The notes under the pieces: model-generated
What the model was told of the DNA's origin: nothing
Seen by the model: only the letters and a program-made list of their open reading frames with translations
Database searches by the model: none
Assembly: GCA_942490705.1 (NCBI GenBank)
Contig: CALNXY010000007.1
Location: forward strand, 62,001-126,000
Length of the DNA stretch: 64,000 bases
From: JAGRCP01 sp942490705
GTDB lineage: Bacteria; Chloroflexota; Anaerolineae; Caldilineales; Caldilineaceae
Direction of reading: 5' to 3'
Shown: positions 8,127 through 16,361 of the stretch, piece by piece
Layout of the letters: each line of letters begins with the position of its first letter
How positions within the stretch are numbered: the stretch's first letter is position 1
Position numbers and translations under genes: made by a program

Positions 8127-8557
8127 CACAATACTCCCTCATTGGATTCGATCAACACATGATTGCGGATTGCTTGACGTGTCATGGTCGGCCCATCCTA
8201 CAGGGTAAATGGGTCTCTGACAAGTGAGGGTGCTTCCGGGCTGGGATTCACAATCTGAAGAGAATGGGCCGCGGATGGCCGCGGATCTGGCGGATATTGG
8301 CGGATCAATTGCACAGGATTTGTGGTGAATCACTGCACCAATCGATAGGGGTAGGGCAAGTCCGGTTCACCCGCTTGATGGAGGACTTGTCCCAGTACAC
8401 CGCGATCGCATTTGGCTTCTGTCTTGGCTCGCTGAAGGCCATGGGCTATGCGATTGCGGTCCATTTCCGATCCGGACGTGAGCGTGTAAGATAGCGGGTG
8501 CAGGCGATACGACTTCCAGCGATCACATTCTTTCACTCAAAACAGGCGCGATCCACT
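8127..8557. other. Intergenic region between DsbA-like gene and sulfatase
   Basis: 431 bases between divergent genes. Bases 8262-8312 belong to the dispersed GCGGAT repeat family (AATGGGCCGCGGAT start, then three GCGGAT units) without a clear right arm. The short reading frames on both strands in 8264-8536 show no recognisable protein signature. No convincing promoter hexamers were picked out. Confidence 0.4.
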
Positions 8558-10036
8558 ATGACCGATCAACCGAACGTTCTCCTTATCAGCACGGACCACT
8601 GGCCCGCCGCGCTGCTCGGCGCTGCCGGTCATGCCACCATTGAGACGCCCACGCTGGATCAGCTGGCGGCCAACGGCGTGCGCTTCAGCAATGCCTACGC
8701 CGAGTGTCCGGTCTGCATCCCGGCCCGGCGCACGCTCATGACGGGAACGCCGCCCCGGGTCCATGGCGATCGTGTCTTCCTAACCGATGCGCCCATGCCG
8801 GCGCTGCCCACGCTGGCCCAAACTTTTCGCAATGCGGGATACCAGGCCTATGCCGTGGGCAAGCTGCACGTCTATCCCCAGCGTGATCGCATTGGCTTTG
8901 ATGACGTGATTCTGGCCGAGGAGGGACGGCCCCAACTGGGCGCGATCGACGACTATGAACTTTGGCTGGGGGAGGAAGGCTTGCCGGGGCAGTCCTTTGC
9001 CCACGGCATGTCCAACAACGAGTATGGCTGGCGACCCTGGCATCTGGACGAGCGGCATCACGTCACCAACTGGGCCACGCAGCAGATGGCGCGCATGATC
9101 CGCCGCCGCGACCCGACGCGGCCGGGCTTCTGGTTCCTCTCCTACTGCCATCCCCATCCGCCGCTGGCGCCGTTGCAGAGCTATCTGGAGCGCTATCGGG
9201 ATGTCACGCCGGCGGCGCCGGTCTGGGGGGAGTGGGCGCGCGAGCGCGCTGCCCTGCCCTATGCCCTGCAGGCCATCCGCGACCATCATCTAGTGGCGGA
9301 CGAGCGGGCGATTGCCCAGATTCGGCGCGCATTCTACGCCCTCTGCACCCACATCGACCACCAGCTGCGTCTGGTCATCGGTACGCTGCGCGAGGAGATG
9401 ATCCTCGACAATACCGTCATTTGCTTCACCTCCGATCACGGCGACATGCTGGGCAATCACGGCCTCTGGGCCAAGCGTCTTTTTTATGAAGATTCTGCCA
9501 ACGTGCCCATGCTGCTAATGGGGAGGCGCGGGGATGATCGGGTGGGCTACGGACGCGTCGATGACCGCCTGGTCGGCTGGCAGGACATCATGCCCACGCT
9601 GCTCGATTTGGCCGGCATCCCCATTCCTCCAACGGTTGAAGGGATCTCCATGATCGGCGACAGGCGGCGTACGCACTTCTATGGTGAGGTCGGCGAAGAC
9701 CGCAGCGCCACGCGCATGCTCCACGACGGGCGCCATAAGCTGATCTACTATCCGGTGGGGAATCGCATCCAGCTCTTCGATCTGGCCGAAGATCCCGCCG
9801 AACTGCATGACCTGGCCGAGACCGAGGCGCATGCTGCCGTGCGCGAGGACCTTGTCGCGCGCCTCATGGAGGCCATGTACGGGAGTGACGAAGCGTGGAT
9901 GGCCAATGGCGAATTGGTCGGGCTGCCCGGCGAGGCGCACGTGCCCGGCCCGAATCGGGGGTTAAGCGGCCAGCGCGGCGTTCACTGGCCGCCGCCGCCC
10001 CTGGATCAATCCGGGCGCGTCGTCGGCGCGCCTTGA
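8558..10036 (+). CDS. Sulfatase-like hydrolase (alkaline phosphatase superfamily)
   Basis: 492 aa. The N-terminus NVLLISTDHWP supplies the metal-binding Asp pair position. The sulfatase signature is CIPARRTLMTG with Cys at residue 53, a C-x-P-x-R motif that must be oxidised to formylglycine for sulfatase activity. FTSDHGDMLGNHGLWAK is the second metal-binding block, and the C-terminal FDLAEDPAELHDLA is typical of the family. There is no signal peptide, so it is predicted to be cytoplasmic and to act on imported sulfate esters or phosphonate-like substrates. I start at 8558 because the sequence before it does not match the family. It stands alone, with no sugar genes beside it. Confidence 0.9.
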   Translation: MTDQPNVLLISTDHWPAALLGAAGHATIETPTLDQLAANGVRFSNAYAECPVCIPARRTLMTGTPPRVHGDRVFLTDAPMPALPTLAQTFRNAGYQAYAVGKLHVYPQRDRIGFDDVILAEEGRPQLGAIDDYELWLGEEGLPGQSFAHGMSNNEYGWRPWHLDERHHVTNWATQQMARMIRRRDPTRPGFWFLSYCHPHPPLAPLQSYLERYRDVTPAAPVWGEWARERAALPYALQAIRDHHLVADERAIAQIRRAFYALCTHIDHQLRLVIGTLREEMILDNTVICFTSDHGDMLGNHGLWAKRLFYEDSANVPMLLMGRRGDDRVGYGRVDDRLVGWQDIMPTLLDLAGIPIPPTVEGISMIGDRRRTHFYGEVGEDRSATRMLHDGRHKLIYYPVGNRIQLFDLAEDPAELHDLAETEAHAAVREDLVARLMEAMYGSDEAWMANGELVGLPGEAHVPGPNRGLSGQRGVHWPPPPLDQSGRVVGAP

Positions 10037-10086
10037 CAGGGCGGTGAGGGAGTGCCGTCCAACCGTTGCCCGAGAACGAAAAAAAC

Positions 10087-10113
10087 CTGCGTCCGCATTC
10101 GTACAGTACGCAA
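10087..10113 (-). terminator. Decayed terminator of the tRNA-Arg-like copy
   Basis: CTGCGT (10087-10092) and ACGCAA (10108-10113) can still pair, with an A run at 10079-10085 giving a T run on the minus strand. Position and sequence parallel the terminator of the intact tRNA-Arg at 11192-11226, so tRNA and terminator were duplicated together. Confidence 0.5.
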
Positions 10114-10129
10114 ACTTTTCTCTGGAAGG

Positions 10130-10199
10130 CACCTTCTGCAGGATTCGAACCGACGACCTACAGAGAAGAAGTCCGTTGCTCTATTACGCTAAGCCTTGG
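10130..10199 (-). pseudogene. Degenerate tRNA-Arg(TCT) copy
   Basis: Aligns base for base with the intact tRNA-Arg at 11240-11313 through the T-arm and anticodon arm (GGATTCGAAC, GAAGTCCGTTGCTCT). The anticodon stem still pairs and the loop still contains TCT. The D-arm has lost about four bases, and the acceptor stem no longer pairs. It is therefore a relic tRNA, or the tRNA half of an attachment site left by an integrated element. Confidence 0.7.
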
Positions 10200-10307
10200 A
10201 TATTTCCAGGAAATTGAGCAGGCTTTCAAAGACGGGTATGGCGATTCGTTTGAGTTCCAGCGTATAGTGCGTTTTGCATTAGACGAGAATCAAACCGACA
10301 AGATATG

Positions 10308-10415
10308 TTAGCTTTTGTTCTTGGACCGCCAGTCCAGGAAGGCCGCCACCGAAAGCGGCCCTACGGCAAAGATCGTGGCAATGACGCCCCAGATGAATAA
10401 GAATGCCTCACCCAT
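10308..10415 (-). CDS. Small single-pass membrane protein, 35 aa
   Basis: ATG at 10415 overlaps the end of the 61-aa gene upstream by 8 bases (ATGGGTGA arrangement), so translation is probably coupled. The protein is one hydrophobic helix (FLFIWGVIATIFAVGPLSVA) with a charged tail DWRSKNKS. I know no family for it. Length and the tight overlap with another small membrane protein suggest they act together. Too short to be certain it is expressed. Confidence 0.45.
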   Translation of the reverse strand: MGEAFLFIWGVIATIFAVGPLSVAAFLDWRSKNKS

Positions 10416-10593
10416 TTTTTGTTTCTCCAGCGAAGATCAGTGCGCCAAAGCTCAAGATCGAAGGCACCCAGATCCCGACAAAGATTCCCTGGTCTTTTGA
10501 GCCCGAGAACCATAGGAAAATCGATAGGAAAAATGAAATTGCCGCACCAATCAAAATTGATGCCTTGATAAGGTTTCTGTTTTTGCTAAGCAC
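10408..10593 (-). CDS. Small two-helix membrane protein, 61 aa
   Basis: Starts at a GTG (10593) with AAGGAGAAAGG just upstream. The sequence has a short Lys/Arg/Asn N-terminus, a first hydrophobic helix (ASILIGAAISFFLSIFLWF), a GSKDQG turn and a second helix (GIWVPSILSFGALIFAG). Base composition is clearly AT-richer than the flanks. Not recognised. It precedes and overlaps the 35-aa membrane protein. It lies between the degenerate and intact tRNA-Arg copies, which points to acquired DNA. Confidence 0.5.
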   Translation of the reverse strand: MLSKNRNLIKASILIGAAISFFLSIFLWFSGSKDQGIFVGIWVPSILSFGALIFAGETKNG

Positions 10594-10710
10594 TGGGAGG
10601 ACCTTTCTCCTTTACTGGTTTAGCCGCTGGCGCACGTGATCCGCACAAAGTAGCTGTTGAAGAGCGTTGCTCCGTGCGGATCATCTACGTCGCGATTTAG
10701 TGGTCGACGA

Positions 10711-10959
10711 TTAATACTCGAAATTGGCTCGAACCCGGGCCAGCTCCTGTCGCTGTTCTTGTCGAATACGTGCATCGGTGCGGAGCGCGCGACCGCTGTG
10801 CAGTAGTGCGCTGCCTACAGTTGTTGCCAGCTTCCCCGCCCAAAGCTTGAGTGTAATTAGGTCGGCTTGCCCATCCGCATAGGTGCGGGCCAGCTCTGTC
10901 CGGCGTTCTTCATGGAGACGATTTACTAACTTCACATCATTATCATATAGGTTATGCAT
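10711..10959 (-). CDS. Hypothetical 82-aa helical protein
   Basis: Start chosen at ATG 10959 because a perfect GGAGGT lies six bases upstream; the frame is open further but has no comparable site. The sequence is rich in Arg, Glu, Gln and Leu and is predicted to be mostly helical, with a central hydrophobic stretch (TLKLWAGKLATTVGSALL) and a charged C-terminus (RIRQEQRQELARVR). No family recognised. Lies in the accessory patch between the two tRNA-Arg copies. Confidence 0.55.
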   Translation of the reverse strand: MHNLYDNDVKLVNRLHEERRTELARTYADGQADLITLKLWAGKLATTVGSALLHSGRALRTDARIRQEQRQELARVRANFEY

Positions 10960-11191
10960 GCTTGTACCTCCGAAAAGCCACTTCATCTCACTACCAGCAA
11001 TTGGTGCATGAGTTTTGCACAAGTATTGTATAACTTTATTCAACTATTGGTATGTGAAGTGTATCACAATCGGCCGTGCGTCTCTTTTTTGTGTTTTTGC
11101 GCCATCTGGGCGCTTATCAGAAGCTTGGCAAAACGGTCGAGCGGGTCAGATGAGTGTTTTGTTCTGGTTGGAAATGGAAAACCAAACAAAA

Positions 11192-11226
11192 AGCGCCTGC
11201 GCTCCTATGTGCAGAACGCAGACGCT
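11192..11226 (-). terminator. Intrinsic terminator of tRNA-Arg
   Basis: On the minus strand AGCGTCTGCG pairs with CGCAGGCGCT (one mismatch) around a 15-base loop, followed by TTTTTGTTT. It begins 14 bases after the tRNA 3' end. Confidence 0.8.
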
Positions 11227-11239
11227 CTCCTCTTGAAAG

Positions 11240-11313
11240 CACCCCCTGTAGGATTCGAACCTACGACCTACGGATTAGAAGTCCGTTGCTCTAATCCACT
11301 GAGCTAAGGGGGC
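11240..11313 (-). tRNA. tRNA-Arg (anticodon TCT)
   Basis: A full cloverleaf of 74 bases can be drawn. The acceptor stem is GCCCCCT with AGGGGGT, then discriminator G. The D-arm is AGCTC...GAGC. The anticodon stem ACGGA/TCCGT closes the loop CTTCTAA (anticodon TCT), and the T-arm is GTAGG TTCGAAT CCTAC. The CCA end is not encoded. It reads AGA codons as arginine. Confidence 0.95.
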
Positions 11314-11328
11314 GAATTGTTCTGCCCA

Positions 11329-11357
11329 ATTTTAGTCGACGCCAGTGCGAAAGTCAA
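11329..11357 (-). promoter_or_regulatory. Promoter of tRNA-Arg
   Basis: On the minus strand TTGACT (11357-11352) and TAAAAT (11334-11329) are separated by exactly 17 bases. The expected start point is about eight bases before the tRNA 5' end. Confidence 0.75.
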
Positions 11358-11396
11358 AGATTAGCGGCAAATTTGGTTGCATGGCGGGTAGGACGC

Positions 11397-11499
11397 GGTG
11401 GATGGAACGCGGATTTGGCGGATGGGGCGGATTGACGCTGATCATTCTGAATGGATCCGTACGATCCGCCAAATCCGCCCGATCAGCGTTCTATCCACC
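11397..11499. repeat. GCGGAT-family inverted repeat element
   Basis: The left arm begins GGTGGATGGAACGCGGATTT and holds three GCGGAT units. The right arm carries ATCCGCC units and ends GCGTTCTATCCACC. The arms are imperfect inverted copies, so the element can fold. Related elements: 8262, 17812, 39897, 54734 and 60900. Confidence 0.65.
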
Positions 11500-11511
11500 T
11501 CCAATTTTTGG

Positions 11512-11540
11512 TTGACACGCATTGGGGCCGTAGGTACACT
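11512..11540 (+). promoter_or_regulatory. Promoter of the CHAT-hydrolase pair
   Basis: TTGACA (11512-11517), 17-base spacer, TACACT (11535-11540). The CHAT start codon follows 52 bases later. This is one of the best sigma-70-type promoters in the window. Confidence 0.75.
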
Positions 11541-11592
11541 GTTCGCAGTGCAACTTCACCCTGCCGGCTTTCGTCCCAGAAAGGAACCTGCC

Positions 11593-13542
11593 ATGCTCGC
11601 CCATGAGGCGGCTGATGATCGATTCTTGCTCTTGTCCGCCGACCTGGCGGTGGGCAAGGCTCGGGTGCGCCTAGCGCGGATTGCCCCAGGTATGCTGCGT
11701 GGCGTCGTGGTTTCCTACGATGATTCGTCACCGCGCTACCGTTTGCTGAGGCCCGCCGAGTTTTTCGACCTGGTCAACGGCGCGCTGCCGGATGACCGCG
11801 CCCCCATTGCGGACCTCTTGGGCGACGTGCCTCCTACACAAGTCGTATCGCCCTATGCCGACGTCACGGCTCTGACCCGCGCCGTGGTTGTCGACGCGGG
11901 CCGGCCCGTCGGCGTGATTCTGCCTGTGTCGGCTGGAATAGTCGATATTGAGTCCGACCTGTGGGAGTCAATGACTTTTTCCACGCCGCCTGCGCCCCTA
12001 TCGGGCGGGGAAATCAAGGGGCTGGAACCGCCGCAGCCGGCCATGCCCGAGCCGGCTGCCACGCCCGCAGCCGCGCCGGGCGCAGCTGCCCGCGCGCTGA
12101 CGGCTGCTGCGCCCGCCCAGATCGCGCTGGGCGAGCTGGCGCCGCTCCAGGTGCGCCTGACTGCGGTGGGAGAGTCGCCGGCTGGCTCCATGCCCCTGGT
12201 GGCGGCAACGGGCAGCACAATCGATCTGCTCGTCAAGCCGCTCCAGGGCGTAACGGTGGAAGGCTCCGCGCTGGCATCGATTGTCGTGGCCGGGCCGGAG
12301 GAGAGCCTGCCCGTGCTCTTCAAGTTACGCGCTGCTGCGCTGGGCGTAGCCACGGCACAGCTCTATGCCTTCCAGGACAATCAGCCCCTGGGCTCGCTCA
12401 CCGTGAGCCTGGATGTGGTGGAGGCCATGGCCGAGGCCGGCGCCGAAAAATCGACGGTTCTGACGCTGCCGGCGCAGACGCCCGATGCACCGGATTTGAC
12501 CCTGCTCGTGCTCGAACGACCCGTCGGCGACGAAACCGAGATCACGCTGCGTCTGTCGGCGCTGAATCCCGCGCTGGGGCTCAACCTGCGGCCTTTCGGC
12601 CCCATTCGCCTACGTACGAGCCCCCAGGCCTACTTCCAGGAATTTTTTCGCGACATCGATCGCATGCCCCTGGAGAGCGAGGCCGACGCGGCCAAGGCGG
12701 AGCGACGCATGCAGCGCAAGGGCGCCCAACTTTTTCAGACGCTCTTCCCGCCCGATTTGCAGGCGCTGCTCTGGTCCTTGCAGGGACGCATCCAGGAGAT
12801 TCAGATCCAGTCCGAAGAGCCGTGGATTCCCTGGGAACTCTGCCGGCTGATGAGCGAGGAGAATGGCGAGGTCATCGAAGGACCCTTTCTCTGTGAAGCC
12901 TTTGCCATGACGCGCTGGATGCCCGGTATTGGCCAGAAACCGGCGCTGAGCCTCAACAAGATCGGCCTGATCGCACCGGGTGATTCGGGATTGGCCTACG
13001 CCAAGGACGAGGCGGCCTTCCTGAACACGCTGGCGACGGCGACGCGCAGCGTGACGGCCATTCCGGCCAACTATCTTGACGTGACCGACGCGTTGGCGGC
13101 CGGTCTCTACGACGTGCTCCACTTCACGGGGCATGGCGTCTTCCGCGCGCCTGATCCCAACCATTCCGGCATGGAGCTGGAGGCGGGCGACCAGCTGGTG
13201 CCGGAGGATATCAGCGGCATTCTGCGCAACTTGGGCAAGGCGTCGCCCCTGGTCTTTCTCAACGCCTGCCAGTTGGGGCGCAGCGATTTTGCCTTAACCG
13301 ACGTTGGCGGCTGGGCCGCGCAATTCCTGCGCGCCAACGCTGCCGCGTTCATCGGCGCGTACTGGAGCGTCTACGACGACAGCGCACTGGCCTTCGCGCG
13401 CACGCTCTACGAACAGCTTCTGGACGGCGAGACCATTGCCCATGCCGTGCATGCCGCCCGCCTCGCCGCCCGCGACGAAGGCGATCCAAGCTGGCTGGCG
13501 TATACGGTGTTCGCACATCCGGGGGCGCGGGTGGTGGAGTGA
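11593..13542 (+). CDS. CHAT-domain caspase-like peptidase with N-terminal sensor-like region
   Basis: 649 aa; ATG at 11593 has AAAGGAA upstream, and the longer open frame crosses the repeat and promoter, so it is not used. Residues 1 to about 125 form a compact mixed domain, followed by an Ala/Pro linker. A beta-rich region follows to about residue 340. Residues about 390-649 are a CHAT peptidase: VLHFTGHGVF gives the catalytic His (514) and VFLNACQLGRS the Cys (559), both intact. No signal peptide, so cytoplasmic. CHAT peptidases in prokaryotes act in defence and programmed-death pathways by cleaving a partner after activation. The alpha/beta hydrolase directly downstream is the obvious candidate partner. 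Confidence 0.88.
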   Translation: MLAHEAADDRFLLLSADLAVGKARVRLARIAPGMLRGVVVSYDDSSPRYRLLRPAEFFDLVNGALPDDRAPIADLLGDVPPTQVVSPYADVTALTRAVVVDAGRPVGVILPVSAGIVDIESDLWESMTFSTPPAPLSGGEIKGLEPPQPAMPEPAATPAAAPGAAARALTAAAPAQIALGELAPLQVRLTAVGESPAGSMPLVAATGSTIDLLVKPLQGVTVEGSALASIVVAGPEESLPVLFKLRAAALGVATAQLYAFQDNQPLGSLTVSLDVVEAMAEAGAEKSTVLTLPAQTPDAPDLTLLVLERPVGDETEITLRLSALNPALGLNLRPFGPIRLRTSPQAYFQEFFRDIDRMPLESEADAAKAERRMQRKGAQLFQTLFPPDLQALLWSLQGRIQEIQIQSEEPWIPWELCRLMSEENGEVIEGPFLCEAFAMTRWMPGIGQKPALSLNKIGLIAPGDSGLAYAKDEAAFLNTLATATRSVTAIPANYLDVTDALAAGLYDVLHFTGHGVFRAPDPNHSGMELEAGDQLVPEDISGILRNLGKASPLVFLNACQLGRSDFALTDVGGWAAQFLRANAAAFIGAYWSVYDDSALAFARTLYEQLLDGETIAHAVHAARLAARDEGDPSWLAYTVFAHPGARVVE

Positions 13543-13711
13543 GGGGGGGGGGGAGTGGGGTGGTAGGGTCTTAGGGTTTTGGGGTGTCGGCTACTTGGGG
13601 CTGGATGCATTCACTTAGGCCACTCGTACGCCCCCCACCACCCCAAGACCCCACCACCCCACTCCCCTAAGACCCCAAAACTCTCCCCCCTCCAAAACGA
13701 AAGGACCAACT
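13543..13711. repeat. Long imperfect G/C-run inverted repeat
   Basis: A run of twelve G directly after the CHAT stop opens a G-rich arm (GGGAGTGGGGTGGTAGGG, then TCTTAGGGTTTTGGGG). The bottom-strand counterpart follows at about 13632-13692 as a C-rich arm (CACCACCCCACTCCCC, AAGACCCC). The arms fold on each other, and each could also form quadruplex-type structures. It may tune expression of the hydrolase relative to the CHAT protein. Confidence 0.6.
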
Positions 13712-15208
13712 ATGCCCGAACTAAGCGGTGGCAACGAGCCCGTTACAATCGAGTCCGGCTTTACGCTGGAGGCGCCTGACCTGGTGGGGACGGTCGAGGT
13801 GGTGGACGCGCGGGCGCATGTGCGGTCGGCCGGGCGGGGCGAGCAGGAGCAGAGCCTCTTCGACGCACTCACCGCTGAGGAGATGGAGACCGCGCTCATG
13901 TTTGAGATGGCGGTCGCGGAAGACCGTGCGCCGACCGGACCCGGCGGGCAGCGACGGGATGGGCTGGACGCTGTCACGCGCAGCCAGGAGCCGGCCATCG
14001 TCCTGCGCGCGGAGCAGAGCCGTCCCAATCGGGACTATGCGGTGCTCTACACCGACGAACAGGGCGTGAGCCGCTGGATCTTTCCGGAGGACGCAAGTGC
14101 GGGACGCCAGCGGCGCGGACGGGAGCTACTCTTCTATCTGCCCAGAGCGAGCGCGCCGGTCGCCGATGGCGACACGGAGAAGCGCGGCCCCATTTCCAAG
14201 ATTGGGCGGCGGGTGGTGCGCATGCTCATGTGGGCGACGGATGAACTTGTCGGTCAGGGCGTGAATGCCTACATGCGCAAGTGGGAAAATGAGAAGCGAC
14301 CCTACGGCTTCCGCGCCGTGAACGCCGAAGAGATTGCCGGTGAGCCGGACTGGGACGCACTGCAGACCGGCCGGGCGCTGCTCTTGCTCCACGGCACCTT
14401 TAGCATGGGGCAGGTCGCGTTTCACGGCCTCTCCAAGAGCCCTGAATTTGCTGCGATTTCAGAACGCTACGACGGTCGCATTTTCACCTTCAACCACCCA
14501 AGCCTGCACTTGTCGCCCATCGACAATGTGCAGACCATGGTCGATATGCTGCCCGACGGCATCGAGCTGGATCTGGACATCATCACCCACAGCCGCGGCG
14601 CGCTCGTCGCCCGCATCTTGAACGAGCAGCTCGCCCGCATCGAACTGGGCAACCGTTCTCTGCGCGTGAACCGGGTAGTTTTTGTGGCTGCGCCGCTGCG
14701 TGGTACTGTGCTGGCTGATGGTGACAATTGGATTGAGCTGATCGATCGCTACACCAATCTGCTGACCAACCTGCCCGACAACGTCTACACGCTGACGCTC
14801 GAGGCGATCCTGGCGCTGGTTAAGATTATCGGCCACAGCGGCTTGGCCAAGCTTGTCGGGATCAACAGCATGTGGCCCGGCGGCCCCTTCTTGCAGATGC
14901 TCAACAGCGAGGGTGACCATGACGCGGTCTACTACTCACTGAGCGTCGACTACCAAGCCGAGGGCGGCCAAATGATTGAGCAGCTCCGCAACCGGGGACT
15001 GGACCTGGCGGTCGATCACATCTTTGGCGAGGGCAATGACGGAGTCGTGCCCACGGCTGGATGCTACTCGGTGGAAGCGCCGGTCTGCGGCCTGCCGATC
15101 CCGGAAGAACGACGGCGCGTCTGGTCACGCCAGTCCGACATTCACCACATCAACTTTTTCTACAATGACGCAGTTAATGCGCAGATTGCCGAGTGGCTGA
15201 CGGCCTGA
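13712..15208 (+). CDS. Alpha/beta hydrolase (lipase-like) paired with CHAT peptidase
   Basis: 498 aa with AAAGGA upstream of the ATG. The first 140 residues are a charged, beta-rich region with no family I recognise. A helix with basic and hydrophobic faces (IGRRVVRMLMWATDELV) follows. From about residue 225 comes an alpha/beta hydrolase: LLLLHGTFSM (oxyanion region), THSRGALVAR with the nucleophile Ser at 294, Asp about 443 in GEGNDGVVPT, and a His at 478/479 near the end. This is the lipase/PGAP1-like order. No signal peptide. Sitting behind a CHAT peptidase on the same strand suggests that cleavage could release or switch the hydrolase, perhaps against membrane lipid. That function is inference. 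Confidence 0.8.
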   Translation: MPELSGGNEPVTIESGFTLEAPDLVGTVEVVDARAHVRSAGRGEQEQSLFDALTAEEMETALMFEMAVAEDRAPTGPGGQRRDGLDAVTRSQEPAIVLRAEQSRPNRDYAVLYTDEQGVSRWIFPEDASAGRQRRGRELLFYLPRASAPVADGDTEKRGPISKIGRRVVRMLMWATDELVGQGVNAYMRKWENEKRPYGFRAVNAEEIAGEPDWDALQTGRALLLLHGTFSMGQVAFHGLSKSPEFAAISERYDGRIFTFNHPSLHLSPIDNVQTMVDMLPDGIELDLDIITHSRGALVARILNEQLARIELGNRSLRVNRVVFVAAPLRGTVLADGDNWIELIDRYTNLLTNLPDNVYTLTLEAILALVKIIGHSGLAKLVGINSMWPGGPFLQMLNSEGDHDAVYYSLSVDYQAEGGQMIEQLRNRGLDLAVDHIFGEGNDGVVPTAGCYSVEAPVCGLPIPEERRRVWSRQSDIHHINFFYNDAVNAQIAEWLTA

Positions 15209-15266
15209 GAACAGTCTCTACTCGTTAGAAAGCACTGCCGGCGTCACCTTGAAAGGACTTATACGG

Positions 15267-16361
15267 ATGCAACGGACGCGCCTCTATGACACCCATGTGG
15301 CCATGGGGGGTCGCATGGTCGACTTCGCCGGCTGGGAATTGCCGGTTCAATACCCGACCGGGCCCACGATGGAGCACCACGCCGTGCGCACGGCCGCCGG
15401 GCTCTTCGATATCGACCACATGGGCCAGTTTGAGCTGCGTGGACCCGATGCCGAGCGCTACCTGCAGCACGTACAGGTCTGGGACGTCACAACCATGGCT
15501 CCCTTGGACGCGCATTATAGCCTCTTGCTCTACGCCGACGGCACGGTCGTGGATGACATCTTCCTCTATCGCCTGCCCGACCGCTGGCTGATCGTCGTCA
15601 ACGCCGCCAATCTGGCCAAGGATCTCGCCTGGCTGGAGGTTCATCTGGCCGGCTTTGACGTGACTTTGACCGACGTCTCGGACGCGACCTACATGATGGC
15701 GATTCAGGGACCCAAGGCCGCGCAGATCGTCCAGCGCATGACCGAGACTGACCTGGACGCCGTGGCCGCACGCACGGCAGTACAGATGAACGTGGCCGGT
15801 CTCCCGGTGCTGGCCGGGCGGACCGGCTACACCGGAGAGGACGGCTTTGAGCTCTACCTGGATGCCGAACGCGCCGTCGAGCTCTGGCTGGCGCTGCTGA
15901 ACGAGGGGGAGAAGGATGGCCTGTTGGCCTGCGGCCTGGCCGCGCGTGACAGCCTGCGCTTCGAGGCCTGCATGCCGCTCTACGGTCATGAGCTTGACGC
16001 CCAGACCAATCCACTGTCGGCGCGCCTGGGTTGGACCGTGAGCTGGCATCTTCCGTTCATCGGTCGCGATGCGCTGCTCAAGACCAAGCTGGAGAAGCCT
16101 GCCCAGCTGCTCGTCGGCTTCGAGATGGTCGACCGCGGCGTCCCGCGCGAGCACTATCCGATTGCCGTCGACGGCGAAGTTGTGGGCCACGTCACCACCG
16201 GCATGAAGAGCCCGACGCTCGACAAGTTTGTGGGATTGGGCTACGTGCCGCGCGACCACAGCAAGATCGGGACCGAGATCGACATCCTCGTACGCGGCGC
16301 ACCCAAGCGGGCCGTCATCGTCAAGCGTCCTTTCTACAAGCCGCAGTACAAGCGCGACTGA
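15267..16361 (+). CDS. gcvT: Glycine cleavage T-protein (aminomethyltransferase)
   Basis: 364 aa, the usual GcvT length. Start at ATG 15267 behind GAAAGGA. Family hallmarks are the N-terminal LYDTHVAMGGRMVDFAGWELP, FDIDHMGQFELRG, the folate-site GRTGYTGEDGFELY, and RDSLRFEACMPLYGHEL. The enzyme moves the aminomethyl carbon from lipoyl H-protein to tetrahydrofolate, releasing ammonia. The H- and P-protein genes are not adjacent, so it is an orphan here. No glycine riboswitch is visible in the 58-base gap upstream. A dedicated folate-dependent demethylase of the same fold cannot be excluded, but the motifs favour GcvT. Confidence 0.92.
   Translation: MQRTRLYDTHVAMGGRMVDFAGWELPVQYPTGPTMEHHAVRTAAGLFDIDHMGQFELRGPDAERYLQHVQVWDVTTMAPLDAHYSLLLYADGTVVDDIFLYRLPDRWLIVVNAANLAKDLAWLEVHLAGFDVTLTDVSDATYMMAIQGPKAAQIVQRMTETDLDAVAARTAVQMNVAGLPVLAGRTGYTGEDGFELYLDAERAVELWLALLNEGEKDGLLACGLAARDSLRFEACMPLYGHELDAQTNPLSARLGWTVSWHLPFIGRDALLKTKLEKPAQLLVGFEMVDRGVPREHYPIAVDGEVVGHVTTGMKSPTLDKFVGLGYVPRDHSKIGTEIDILVRGAPKRAVIVKRPFYKPQYKRD

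Noticed and set aside
8264..8536. Small frames on both strands in the gap before the sulfatase
   Set aside because: They start inside a dispersed repeat or lack ribosome sites; no similarity recognised.
10066..10311. Open frame of 81 codons over the tRNA-Arg relic
   Set aside because: The AGFEPTTYREEVRCS part is the antisense translation of a tRNA; the same artefact appears over the intact tRNA at 10954-11307.
10000..11400. Integrase or transposase for the tRNA-linked patch
   Set aside because: No frame in this stretch shows integrase or transposase motifs.
11398..11592. Upstream extension of the CHAT gene
   Set aside because: The frame crosses an inverted repeat and the promoter hexamers; the ATG at 11593 has a ribosome site and starts the conserved part.
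15209..15266. Glycine riboswitch in front of gcvT
   Set aside because: The gap is only 58 bases and has none of the conserved riboswitch stems.
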